From Pyramidobacter porci (lineage in GTDB: Bacteria > Synergistota > Synergistia > Synergistales > Dethiosulfovibrionaceae), in contig NZ_VUNH01000001.1 in NCBI RefSeq assembly GCF_009695745.1, forward strand, positions 186,001-250,000: a DNA stretch of 64,000 nt, in the 5' to 3' direction. A program made the translations under genes and the position numbers. Positions within the stretch are counted from its first letter, which is position 1, and every line of letters starts with the position of its first letter. Of the stretch, positions 43,558 to 52,040 are shown piece after piece. The notes under the pieces are model-generated. The model was not told where the DNA came from and did not search any database. It saw only the letters and a list, made by a program, of their open reading frames with translations.

Positions 43558-45495
43558 ATGGTGTTCGATAAGGCTGTTAAAATGAATTCTTTTCAATGGA
43601 AGAAACTGCCGCCGGCGGAAGAGCGACAGCTGGACAAAGCCGCGCAAGTCTGCAAGGGGCTCGCGGTGGCGATGGTCGCCCGCGCCAACAGCGGGCACCC
43701 CGCGGGGGCGCTTTCCAGCATGAAAATGTACATGGCCGCTTACGGCGCCGCGAACGTGACGCCCCAAAACTGCGACTCGCTCGACCGCGATTTTGTCGTA
43801 ATCAGCCACGGTCACACCTCGGCCGCGGCGTATGCGACCCTGGCGTATTACGGTTTTGTGGACGCGTTCGACGCCGTGAACGAATTTCGCCGGACCGGCA
43901 GCCGTTTTCAGGGGCACGTCGAGCGCATGGTCCCCGGCGTCGACTGGGGATCGGGCTGTCTCGGCCAGGGGCTGTCCGCCGGAGCGGGATTCGCTCTGGC
44001 GCAAAAGGCACGCGGCTACGACGGCCGCGTCTACGTTCTGATGGGGGACGGAGAGCAGCCGAAGGGGCAGATCGCCGAGGCTCGCCGCTTGATCGCGGCC
44101 CGCAAACTGACCAACGTGACGGCGCTGATCGACGTGAACGACATCCAGATCTCCGGGCGCTGCGGCGACGTCATGCCTGCGCACATCAAGGAGCTCTGGG
44201 AAGCCGACGGCTGGCAGACGATCCTGTGCGACGGCGATTCGTTCGCGGCGCTTTATGCCGCTTTGAAGACGGCGCGCGCCGCCGGGCGGCCGGTCGCAGT
44301 GCTCTGCCGGACGACCATGGGAAAGGGAGTCTCCTTCATGGAGGACAAGCCCGACTATCACGGCAAAGCCGCTTCGGGCGACCTCTACCGGCAAGCGATG
44401 AAAGAGCTGGGACAGCCGGATCTCGTCGCGTTGGCCGCGGAACACAAAAAAGCGAAGTTCAGCGCCGCGCGCGCCCTCGAACCGCTTGGAGCGGCGCTCG
44501 ATCTGGGCGCGCCGAAGGTCTACGGCCCAGCCGACACGACGGACAACCGTTCGGCCTTCGGCTCGGCGCTGGCCGAAGTCGGGCAGCTCAACTACAAAAA
44601 GGCCGGGCGCACTCCCGTGCTCGTTTTCGACTGCGATCTCGCCGGTTCCGTCAAGACCGGCGAATTCGCGAAAAAATGCCCGGACAGCTTCATCCAGTGC
44701 GGCATTCAGGAGAACAACACGGCCACGGCCGCCGGCGCGGCGTCCGCCGGCGGCGTTGTGTCCGTCTGGGCGGACTTCGGCGTTTTCGGCCTGGCGGAAG
44801 CCTACAACCAGCAGCGCATGAACGACGTCAACCACGCGAACGAAAAGCTCGTCCTCACCCACGTGGGACTCGACGTCGGCGAAGACGGCATGACGCATCA
44901 GTGCATCGATTACGTTTCGCTGATGTCGAACTTCTTCAACTGGAAGCTGGTTGTCCCCGCCGACCCGAATCAGACGGACCGCGCGACGCGCTGGGCGCTG
45001 AAAACGCCGGGAAACATCTGCCTGGCGATGGGGCGCAGCAAGCTGCCGACGCTCTGCGCGAACGGCAAGCCGCTGCTGGCACGCGATTTCACGTACGGCG
45101 AAGCCGTCAAGGTCCGCGAGGGCAAAGACGCCGCCATCCTGGCGCTGGGAGCGATGGCCGGGCGCGCCGTTCAGGCCGCGGGGCTGCTTGCCGAGAAAGG
45201 CGTCGAAACGTCGGTGTACGCCGTCTCCTGTCCGCTGGAGATCGACGAGAGCGCGCTGACCGAGGCGTTCCAGACCGGAACCGTCCTCACAGTGGAGGAC
45301 CACAACGTCAACAGCGGCATGGGCAGTCTCTGGCTGGCCCGCGCCGAAGAGCTTGGCCTGCGCGCCGCCGCGCGCCGTTTGGGGGTGCATCGCTACGGCG
45401 ATTCCGGCCCAAGCGAAGAAGTGTACGCCGCCATGGGGCTTTCTGCGGACGCCATCGCAGCGGCTCTTGAAGATCTGAAAAAAGTCGCGCGCTAA
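43558..45495 (+). CDS. tkt: Transketolase
   Basis: The 645-residue thiamine diphosphate enzyme moves two-carbon units in the pentose phosphate pathway and would supply ribulose 5-phosphate and sedoheptulose 7-phosphate for Kdo and heptose. It has SGHPAGALSS, ISHGHTSAAAYA, the ThDP motif GDGEQPKGQIAEA ending in DVNDIQISG, and the catalytic Glu in GIQENNTATAAGAA. It is a single chain, not the split two-subunit form. The GDGE motif is followed by QPKG rather than the common MQEG. GGAGG precedes the ATG, and TATAAT at 43503 may be its -10. Confidence 0.9.
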   Translation: MVFDKAVKMNSFQWKKLPPAEERQLDKAAQVCKGLAVAMVARANSGHPAGALSSMKMYMAAYGAANVTPQNCDSLDRDFVVISHGHTSAAAYATLAYYGFVDAFDAVNEFRRTGSRFQGHVERMVPGVDWGSGCLGQGLSAGAGFALAQKARGYDGRVYVLMGDGEQPKGQIAEARRLIAARKLTNVTALIDVNDIQISGRCGDVMPAHIKELWEADGWQTILCDGDSFAALYAALKTARAAGRPVAVLCRTTMGKGVSFMEDKPDYHGKAASGDLYRQAMKELGQPDLVALAAEHKKAKFSAARALEPLGAALDLGAPKVYGPADTTDNRSAFGSALAEVGQLNYKKAGRTPVLVFDCDLAGSVKTGEFAKKCPDSFIQCGIQENNTATAAGAASAGGVVSVWADFGVFGLAEAYNQQRMNDVNHANEKLVLTHVGLDVGEDGMTHQCIDYVSLMSNFFNWKLVVPADPNQTDRATRWALKTPGNICLAMGRSKLPTLCANGKPLLARDFTYGEAVKVREGKDAAILALGAMAGRAVQAAGLLAEKGVETSVYAVSCPLEIDESALTEAFQTGTVLTVEDHNVNSGMGSLWLARAEELGLRAAARRLGVHRYGDSGPSEEVYAAMGLSADAIAAALEDLKKVAR

Positions 45496-45504
45496 GAGCT
45501 CTCG

Positions 45505-46056
45505 ATGGAAGGAAAATTACTGTTCCACGCCTGCTGCGGTCCCTGCGCGACGACCGGTGTCCACGCTCTGACCGCGGAAAAGTGGAACGTTGCGCTTTAT
45601 TTTTACGGCGGCAACATCCATCCCTACGATGAATGGCAGCGGCGGCTGGAAGCTTTGCAAAAACTGGCGGCGGCGTATTGCGTCCCGCTGATCGTCCGCC
45701 CTTACGACACTTCCGAATGGGACCGCCGTACGGACGGCCTTGAGAATGAAAGCGAAGGCGGACGCCGCTGCGAGCGCTGCATGCGCCTGCAGCTGGAAAG
45801 CGCCGCGAAAAAGGCGGCCGAGCTTTCCTTGTCGACGCTTTGCACCAGCCTGACGCTGAGCCCGCAGAAACACCCCGACCTGATCAACCTCTGGGGCGCG
45901 GAACTTGCCGGCCGTTACGCGCTGAACTGGGAAGGGCGAATCTGGAGGAAGAAGAACGGGCAGCTCTTCTCCGTTCAAGAATGCAAGCGGCTGGGGCTTT
46001 ACCGGCAAAATTACTGCGGGTGCCGTTACAGCATGGGGCGCCCTCACCGTTTTTAG
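45505..46056 (+). CDS. queH: QueH, epoxyqueuosine reductase
   Basis: The 183-residue protein is QueH (DUF208), which reduces epoxyqueuosine to queuosine in tRNA and replaces QueG in many anaerobes. It has LFHACCGPCATTGV at residues 6-19, GGRRCERCMRLQLE near residue 86, SLTLSPQKHPDLIN and a C-terminal NYCGCRYSMG. These Cys form the iron-sulfur and metal sites of the family. It follows the transketolase gene by 9 bases. Confidence 0.93.
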   Translation: MEGKLLFHACCGPCATTGVHALTAEKWNVALYFYGGNIHPYDEWQRRLEALQKLAAAYCVPLIVRPYDTSEWDRRTDGLENESEGGRRCERCMRLQLESAAKKAAELSLSTLCTSLTLSPQKHPDLINLWGAELAGRYALNWEGRIWRKKNGQLFSVQECKRLGLYRQNYCGCRYSMGRPHRF

Positions 46057-46071
46057 GAGTGTGAAGATCGT

Positions 46072-47187
46072 ATGCCTCTTGAGAGTTACATGGAGAACCG
46101 TCTGGTCGGTCTGAGAAAGAAATTGCTGGAAGAAAAACTCGACGCTTTGCTTTTGATCGATTCCGAGTCGAGCGGCTGGGAGAATCTGTTTTATTACAGC
46201 GGCTTTCACGGCTCGTCCGCCGTCGTCGCGGTGACGCAGGAGCGGGCGGTCCTTGCCACGGATTCGCGCTATCTGACGCAGGCCGCGCAGCAGTCGCCTT
46301 TCGAGATCCGCGCGGTGAAGACGGGGGAGAGCCAGGTCGCGACGGCCGGACGCCTTCTCGACGAACTGAAAATCCGCCGCTGCGGCTACGACGGCGCCAT
46401 GCTCTGCGCGCAGACCTATCTGGCATTGAGCGAGTTCTCCGTCGAATGGCGCGATTTTTCGGCGGCCATGGCCGAGCAGCGCCGCCACAAAGACGCTCGT
46501 GAAATCGAATTGATCGCCAGGGCGGCCGACATCGCCTCCGCCGCGTATCTGGAAACGCTGCCGCTGGTCAGGCCGGGCATGAGAGAAAAAGAATTCGCCA
46601 AGTTGCTCGAATTGAACATCGCCCGGCACGACGGCGAAGGAGTGTGGCACAAAAGCGACATGATCGTCGCTTCCGGCGTTCGCAGCGCCATGCCGCACGG
46701 CGTGGCCAGCTCGAAAAAAATGGAGCTGGGCGATCAGGTCACCGTCGATTACGGCGCGATCTTCGGCGCCTATATGTCGGACCTGACGCGGAACTTTTCT
46801 CTGGGCGCGCCCAAAGACGCCGAGTTTCTGGAGATTCATGAAGTTCTCCTGAAAGCCCACCGGGATTCCGCGGCGCTGCTGAAGCCGGGCGCGCGCGGGT
46901 GCGACGTGCATGCGGCCGCCGCCAAGGTCATCGCCGACGCCGGCTACGGAGCGTATTTCGGGCATGGGCTGGGACACAGCTTCGGCCTGGAAATCCATGA
47001 AGCGCCGCGCCTTTCGCCGCTGTACCAGGGAACGCTCCGGTGCGGCGACGTGATCACGGTCGAGCCGGGGATTTACATTCCCGATCGGGGCGGCCTGCGC
47101 ATCGAAGACGATTACCTGATTACGGAAGACGGGGCGCGCCGCCTTTCCGCCAATTTACCGCAGGAGTTCGTTCGCCTGCCGCTGTGA
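46072..47187 (+). CDS. M24 family aminopeptidase (Xaa-Pro type)
   Basis: The 371-residue metallopeptidase has a creatinase-like N-terminal domain and a pita-bread catalytic domain with VTVDYGAIFGAYMSDLTR (two Asp ligands), FGHGLGHSFGLEIHEAP (His ligand and active-site His) and the Glu ligands in VITVEPGIYIPDRGGLRIEDDYL. It would cut dipeptides or peptides with proline at position two. AGGAG lies about 12 bases before the ATG; a second ATG six codons on is possible. Confidence 0.9.
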   Translation: MPLESYMENRLVGLRKKLLEEKLDALLLIDSESSGWENLFYYSGFHGSSAVVAVTQERAVLATDSRYLTQAAQQSPFEIRAVKTGESQVATAGRLLDELKIRRCGYDGAMLCAQTYLALSEFSVEWRDFSAAMAEQRRHKDAREIELIARAADIASAAYLETLPLVRPGMREKEFAKLLELNIARHDGEGVWHKSDMIVASGVRSAMPHGVASSKKMELGDQVTVDYGAIFGAYMSDLTRNFSLGAPKDAEFLEIHEVLLKAHRDSAALLKPGARGCDVHAAAAKVIADAGYGAYFGHGLGHSFGLEIHEAPRLSPLYQGTLRCGDVITVEPGIYIPDRGGLRIEDDYLITEDGARRLSANLPQEFVRLPL

Positions 47188-47236
47188 TTAACAAACTTGA
47201 ATCATCGTCGTCGCGGTGGCGGACGGAAAATTTATA

Positions 47237-47245
47237 TGATAGAAT
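47237..47245 (+). promoter_or_regulatory. Extended -10 promoter upstream of rubredoxin
   Basis: TGATAGAAT (TGN plus TAGAAT) lies 42 bases before the rubredoxin ATG, the same sequence as upstream of rarA. No clear -35. Confidence 0.5.
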
Positions 47246-47287
47246 TTCGGTAGTGTTTTACAGATACGATATGGGGGAGGAAAAAAC

Positions 47288-47449
47288 ATGAAAAAGTATG
47301 TGTGTTCTGTGTGTGGGTGGGAATACGATCCGGCGGCGGGCGATCCCGATAACGGCATCGCGCCCGGCACGGCCTTCGAAGATCTTCCCGAGGACTTCGT
47401 CTGCCCCGTCTGCGGCGTAGGCAAGGATCAGTTCGAAGCGGCCGAATGA
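47288..47449 (+). CDS. Rubredoxin
   Basis: The 53-residue protein is a complete rubredoxin. It has the two Cys pairs CSVCG (Cys6, Cys9) and CPVCG (Cys39, Cys42), [18 protein letters not shown] and [11 protein letters not shown], all typical, and would carry single electrons on one iron, for example to oxygen or peroxide reducing enzymes in anaerobes. GGGGGAGG lies seven bases before the ATG, with its own promoter and a strong terminator, so it is a single-gene unit. Confidence 0.97.
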   Translation: MKKYVCSVCGWEYDPAAGDPDNGIAPGTAFEDLPEDFVCPVCGVGKDQFEAAE

Positions 47450-47474
47450 TTTCAGGTTCGTCGTAAGATAATAA

Positions 47475-47514
47475 AGAGACTCTCGAGTTCATCTCCCTCG
47501 AGAGTCTCTTTTTT
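47475..47514 (+). terminator. Terminator after rubredoxin
   Basis: AGAGACTCTCGAG pairs perfectly with CTCGAGAGTCTCT around a 9-base loop and ends in six T, 25 bases after the rubredoxin stop. Confidence 0.95.
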
Positions 47515-47600
47515 GTGCCGTTCTGTTCGCCGGTCGGACGAGGCGCGGCGGAAAAACGCCGTTCTTTTCGTATGGCGCTTTATTTCGTGCCCCGTTCGGG

Positions 47601-47606
47601 TATAAT
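47601..47606 (+). promoter_or_regulatory. Likely -10 element for miaB
   Basis: A perfect TATAAT lies 43 bases before the miaB start, after the rubredoxin terminator. The -35 is weak. Confidence 0.42.
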
Positions 47607-47649
47607 TGACAAAGAATTATTCTGAAATGTGCTCGTGGAGGTTTTTTCA

Positions 47650-48957
47650 GTGTACGGTTTTGCGATGAAAGTTTACGGGTGTCAAATGAATCAGTACGAC
47701 GCCGACAAAATCAGGACGGCGCTCGTCGCGCGCGGAGCTTACGAAACTGCGGAAGAAGGCGCCGACGCGATCGTCTTCGTCGGCTGCAGCATCCGCGACA
47801 AGGCCGAGCATAAAGTCTGGAGCGAATTGGGCCATTACGAAGAACGCTGGCGCAAAGAGGGGCGTCCCGTCGTCGCCATGACGGGCTGCATCGCCCAAAA
47901 CGTGGGCGTCGATATGTCCAGACGTTATCCGTGGGTCCGGGTCGTTTCCGGTCCCCGGCACATCGGCCTGGTGCCCGACGCTTTGGAAACGGCCTTGTCG
48001 GGCGACGAGAAAGTCGTTTTGCTCGACGACGATCCCCGCGAACTGCACGAACTGCGCTTTGCCCCGCTGGAGCGCCAATTTCCCTGGAAAGCTTCGGTGA
48101 TGATCTCGCACGGCTGCGACAATTTCTGCACCTACTGCATCGTCCCTTACGTGCGCGGGCGATTCGCTTCCCGCAGTCCCCGGGAGATCATGGACGAAGT
48201 GAAGCAGCTTGTCGAAGGGGGAGTCAAAGAAATCTGCCTGCTCGGGCAAAACGTCGACACCTACGGAAGAGATCTCGACCGTTACAGCTTCGCCGATTTG
48301 CTGAACGACGTCGCCCATATCGCGGGCCTGGAGCGTCTGCGCTTCATGACTTCTTATCCGACGGATTTCACGAAAGACGTGGTCGACGCGATCGCGGGAA
48401 ACTCCAATATCTGCCCCGCGATCAATCTGCCGATCCAGGCGGGCAGCGACCGGATCCTGAAAGCGATGAACCGGCGCTACACGGTGGAGGAGTATGCCGA
48501 AGTCGTCGACTGCATCCGCCGCGGCCTGCCCGAAGTCGGTCTGACGTCCGATCTGATCGTGGGTTTTCCCGGCGAGACGGACGAGGACTTCGCCTGTTCC
48601 GTGGCGGCGCTGAAGCGGTTCCGCTTCGATCAGGTCCACACGGCGGCCTATTCGCGCCGGCAGGGGACGCCGGCGGCCGCGATGAGGGAACAGATCCCCG
48701 AAAGCGTGAAAAATCGGCGCTTGAACGAGGTCAATCGACTGCAGACGGAAATCGCCAGAGACATCAACGAAAAACTGATCGGGCGGCGCTACCGCGTACT
48801 GGTCGACGGCAAGGCGCTGAAAGGGAATCTCCTGCAGGGGCGGAATCCGGCCGACAAAGTGATCCTTTTCGAAGGCGCCGAAAGCGTGATCGGGACGTTC
48901 GCCGACGTGGAAGTGACCGCCGCCGACAGCTGGTCGCTGAAGGGGAGAATTCTTTAG
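47650..48957 (+). CDS. miaB: MiaB, tRNA methylthiotransferase
   Basis: The 435-residue radical SAM enzyme adds a methylthio group to isopentenyl-A37 in tRNAs. It has the N-terminal MTTase domain with KVYGCQMNQYDAD, VGCSIRDKAE and MTGCIAQ (three Cys for a second iron-sulfur cluster), the radical SAM site SHGCDNFCTYCIVPYVRG near residues 150-167, and a C-terminal TRAM domain. The GTG start at 47650 has GGAGG about ten bases upstream. Confidence 0.93.
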   Translation: MYGFAMKVYGCQMNQYDADKIRTALVARGAYETAEEGADAIVFVGCSIRDKAEHKVWSELGHYEERWRKEGRPVVAMTGCIAQNVGVDMSRRYPWVRVVSGPRHIGLVPDALETALSGDEKVVLLDDDPRELHELRFAPLERQFPWKASVMISHGCDNFCTYCIVPYVRGRFASRSPREIMDEVKQLVEGGVKEICLLGQNVDTYGRDLDRYSFADLLNDVAHIAGLERLRFMTSYPTDFTKDVVDAIAGNSNICPAINLPIQAGSDRILKAMNRRYTVEEYAEVVDCIRRGLPEVGLTSDLIVGFPGETDEDFACSVAALKRFRFDQVHTAAYSRRQGTPAAAMREQIPESVKNRRLNEVNRLQTEIARDINEKLIGRRYRVLVDGKALKGNLLQGRNPADKVILFEGAESVIGTFADVEVTAADSWSLKGRIL

Positions 48958-48978
48958 AATCAGGGAGGGGAGCCGCCT

Positions 48979-49596
48979 GTGGAGAGTCGGACGAAAATTT
49001 CTTTGTGCGTCGCCGGAGCCATATTCTGCATAGGCTGCGCCGGCGCCGCGGTGCAAATTTTCAAGGGAAGCTGGCGGGACGAAGCGCCGACGACGGTCGC
49101 GGGGCCCGCCCTGTGGCTTCAGTCGCCGTCTTACAAGCTGCCCGCTTCGTCTTCCTCCGAGCACTACGCTTATATCACCGGCGCCGTTTCCCGTCCGGGC
49201 GTTTATCCCATCTCATCGGACGCGCGGGTCTTCCAGCTCGTGGAAGCGGCCGGCGGTTTCCGCTTCGACGCCGATCAGTCGCAGGTCAATTTGGCCGCTC
49301 CGGTACGCGACGGCGCGCATGTTCACGTCAAAGCCGCCGCGCTCGCGCCTCAGCCCCGCGCAAAAAGCAACTCTTCTCAAAACAGGGGACGGGAAAACGA
49401 AACGCAGTACGTTTACGTCAACACGGCGACGGAGGAAGATCTGTGCGCGCTTCCCGGCGTCGGCCCGTCCACGGCCCGGAAAATCATAGAATACCGCCAG
49501 ACCCACGGGCCTTTTCATTCCGCCGAGGCGCTGCTGGAAGTTTCCGGCATCGGCAAAGGCAAACTGAGCCACATGCAGACGCTGCTTCGGTTTTGA
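48979..49596 (+). CDS. comEA: ComEA-like DNA-binding competence protein
   Basis: The 205-residue protein has an N-terminal membrane anchor (residues 7-27), a SLBB-like segment with YITGAVSRPGVYPI and FQLVEAAGGF, and a C-terminal helix-hairpin-helix pair with NTATEEDLCALPGVGPSTARK and LEVSGIGKGKLSHM. This is the usual ComEA layout: it binds DNA outside the membrane and hands it to ComEC. The GTG start follows GGGAGGGGAG. The comEC gene starts 6 bases downstream. Confidence 0.9.
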   Translation: MESRTKISLCVAGAIFCIGCAGAAVQIFKGSWRDEAPTTVAGPALWLQSPSYKLPASSSSEHYAYITGAVSRPGVYPISSDARVFQLVEAAGGFRFDADQSQVNLAAPVRDGAHVHVKAAALAPQPRAKSNSSQNRGRENETQYVYVNTATEEDLCALPGVGPSTARKIIEYRQTHGPFHSAEALLEVSGIGKGKLSHMQTLLRF

Positions 49597-49602
49597 TGCC
49601 GC

Positions 49603-51015
49603 ATGGATTCCCTGTTGAACGAGATTCCCGCGCTTCTGCTGCTGCAAAGCTGCGCGCTCTCGCTGGCGGCGGCGGAACGCGGGCTCCCTTTATGGCTGGC
49701 GATTTTCCTTTCCGCCTGCGCGCTCGGCGCGGAAATGCTGCTTTCGGAAGAGCGCTGGTACGCGCGCAAGTTTTCTTTCGCGCTGGCGTTCGTTGCGCTG
49801 TCGGGCGTTTTCTCCGTGTTCCTGCAGTCGCGGCTCGAAGAAGGAACAACGCCCGTAAAAGCCGTTTCCGGCCGTTTCCTTGTGGCGGAGCGGCGGCAGT
49901 GGGGAGAGCGCGAAGTGCTTCGGGTGACCGACGAGCGCGGCGCCGGCTGGCTTCTCGCCGTCGGCAAAGGACTGCAGGACGTCGAAGAAGGCGACGAACT
50001 TTCGCTGGAAGCTTCCGTCGTTCCGCTCCGGAACGGCTCTTTGAGAAGTTCCTTTTCCCCGCGGCAGTACTGGATGGCCCGCGGCGTGCAGGGCGAACTG
50101 CGCCGGGCCGCGCGCGTCGAAAAACGGGGCAAAAGCCTTTCGAGTCACAGCTTCCGCCAGTATTTAAGGACGCAGCTCGAAACGCTGCCGCGCAACACGC
50201 GCGCTCTGGCGGCCGCCATCCTTCTCGGCGATCGGGACGCCGACCTCCGCGAAGACTACAGACGATGGGGAATCAGCCACATCTTGGCCGTTTCGGGATG
50301 GCACGTCGGGCTGGCCCTGATACTCGGCTGTCTGATCTTCGGCAGCGGGCGGCGCGGGCTTTTTTGGTGCTCTTTGCTCCTGTGGGGATATTGCCTCACC
50401 AGCGGAGCGTCGATGAGCGCCGTGCGCGCCTCTTTGATGGTGCAGATCGGCATGCTCGGGCTTTACTGGGGGCACCCCTCCCATGCCCTGAATGCGATCG
50501 GCGTCGCCGGGATCGCTATGCTCCTGTGGAATCCGTGGTGCTTCTTCGATCTCGGCTGGCGATTGTCCGTTATCGCCGCGATCGCCGTGACGGCTTTGGA
50601 AAAATCCAGATCGTCGCTGCTCGTCTTTTTTTCTCCGCTTGTCATGTGGATCTTGACGTCGCCGCTGATCGCGCCGCTGGCCGGAGGCATTTACCTGTCG
50701 TCCCTGCCGATCAACGCCATGGCTTCCGCGCTGTTTGCCGTGATCCTTTTCGCCGTGCTCGTCGCGGCGATCCCTTGTATTTTGGGGATCCATCTTTTAT
50801 GGCTGGCTTGGCCGGCGGAAAAGCTGATGCAGATCTGGGCGCTGGCGGCCGATCAATGGGTCGAATGGCTGCCGCAGGCGCTTCCGGTCCATTTTTTCTC
50901 CGCCTGGCTGTGCACGGGCGTTTTGTTTTTTCTCGTCGCTCTGGCGGGAAAAGTTTCCCTCCGGCGGGCCGTCCTGCTGGGAGGCTGCGGAGCGTTGATC
51001 GCCGTCATCTTTTAG
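49603..51015 (+). CDS. comEC: ComEC/Rec2-like DNA uptake channel, short form
   Basis: The 470-residue membrane protein has an N-terminal OB-like/DUF4131 part and the competence domain with RALAAAILLGDRDADLREDY and ISHILAVSGWHVGLALIL near residues 200-245, followed by many helices. Usual ComEC is 700 or more residues with a C-terminal beta-lactamase-fold nuclease; that domain is missing and the frame ends before it. It may still import DNA with a separate nuclease, or be a reduced form. The dus gene follows after 22 bases. Confidence 0.88.
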   Translation: MDSLLNEIPALLLLQSCALSLAAAERGLPLWLAIFLSACALGAEMLLSEERWYARKFSFALAFVALSGVFSVFLQSRLEEGTTPVKAVSGRFLVAERRQWGEREVLRVTDERGAGWLLAVGKGLQDVEEGDELSLEASVVPLRNGSLRSSFSPRQYWMARGVQGELRRAARVEKRGKSLSSHSFRQYLRTQLETLPRNTRALAAAILLGDRDADLREDYRRWGISHILAVSGWHVGLALILGCLIFGSGRRGLFWCSLLLWGYCLTSGASMSAVRASLMVQIGMLGLYWGHPSHALNAIGVAGIAMLLWNPWCFFDLGWRLSVIAAIAVTALEKSRSSLLVFFSPLVMWILTSPLIAPLAGGIYLSSLPINAMASALFAVILFAVLVAAIPCILGIHLLWLAWPAEKLMQIWALAADQWVEWLPQALPVHFFSAWLCTGVLFFLVALAGKVSLRRAVLLGGCGALIAVIF

Positions 51016-51037
51016 AAAAATTGCCTGAGAGGACTTT

Positions 51038-52039
51038 ATGGAAACGAAACTCACGATCGGCGGGGTGGAAGTCGAGAACCCCGTGTTTTTTGCGCCTTTG
51101 GCTGGCGTCAGCATTGCGGCGGTGCGGCGGCTTTTCCGCCGCCTGGGGGCCGCTGTGACCCATACGGAGATGATCAGCAGCGCGGGGCTCCTTTACGCCG
51201 GAACGAAGACCTGGCGGATGACGGAATGTACCGACGATGAAAAGCCGCTCGTACTGCAGCTTTTTACGGGCGACGCGGACAGTCTGTGCCGCTCGGCGGA
51301 GCGGTGTTTGCAAAGTCGCTCGTACGCCGCGTTCAGCATCAACATGGCTTGTCCGATGCCGAAGGTACACAAAAAGGGCGCCGGCAGCCGTCTGCTGCAA
51401 AATCCCGACGTCGCCTTCGCGATGGTGCGCGCGCTGAAAAAATTCGGCCTGCCCGTCTGGCCCAAGATCCGCAAGATCGTTCCGGACGGCCGCGAATATC
51501 GTTTGGATACGCTGCAGTTCGCCGAGGGTTTGCTTGCGGCCGGGGCCGACAACGTGACGATCCATGGACGCACGCCCCAGCAGCGGTACGAGGGGAAAGC
51601 CGATAAACGCGAAGTCGTCCGCGCGGCGCGGCGCTTCGAAGGCAAAATCACCGCTTCGGGGGACGTTTACGCCCCCGCCGACGTCGCGTTCTATCTCGAC
51701 AACGGCTGCGCGGCGGTGCTCTGCGCCCGCGGCGCGATCGCGGATCCTTTTATGGTCGTGCACGCTTTGCAGGTTTTGGGTTATAATGTTCGAATGTCAC
51801 ACGGCGATCCTTCGCTGGAAGAACGCGCGGAAATCCTTATTGGCTTTGCGGACGATCTCTGTCGGCTTCATGGCGAGCGCGCGGCTCTTGTGCTCTTGAG
51901 GCGTTTTCTTTCCGGATTTTTCAGGGGCAGGGCGGGGACCGCGGAGTTCAAACGCGCGCTGGCCAGCGCGAAAGACTGGGATTCTGCGTACGGGCTCCTC
52001 CGCGGCTGGCGCTCATATTTTGAAAGGGGATTCATGTAA
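51038..52039 (+). CDS. dus: tRNA-dihydrouridine synthase (Dus)
   Basis: The 333-residue flavoprotein reduces uridines in the tRNA D-loop. It has the N-terminal VFFAPLAGVSIAAVRRL (FMN loop), the catalytic Cys in NMACPMPKVHKKGAGS near residue 104, VTIHGRTPQQRYEGKAD and ASGDVYAPADV, followed by the helical tRNA-binding end. It is closer to DusB-type bacterial proteins. It ends one base before lysS. Confidence 0.92.
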   Translation: METKLTIGGVEVENPVFFAPLAGVSIAAVRRLFRRLGAAVTHTEMISSAGLLYAGTKTWRMTECTDDEKPLVLQLFTGDADSLCRSAERCLQSRSYAAFSINMACPMPKVHKKGAGSRLLQNPDVAFAMVRALKKFGLPVWPKIRKIVPDGREYRLDTLQFAEGLLAAGADNVTIHGRTPQQRYEGKADKREVVRAARRFEGKITASGDVYAPADVAFYLDNGCAAVLCARGAIADPFMVVHALQVLGYNVRMSHGDPSLEERAEILIGFADDLCRLHGERAALVLLRRFLSGFFRGRAGTAEFKRALASAKDWDSAYGLLRGWRSYFERGFM

Positions 52040-52040
52040 A

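Noticed and set aside
47931..51158. A 1075-codon plus-strand frame
   Set aside because: It reads miaB, comEA and comEC in another frame and is Arg-rich with no family pattern.
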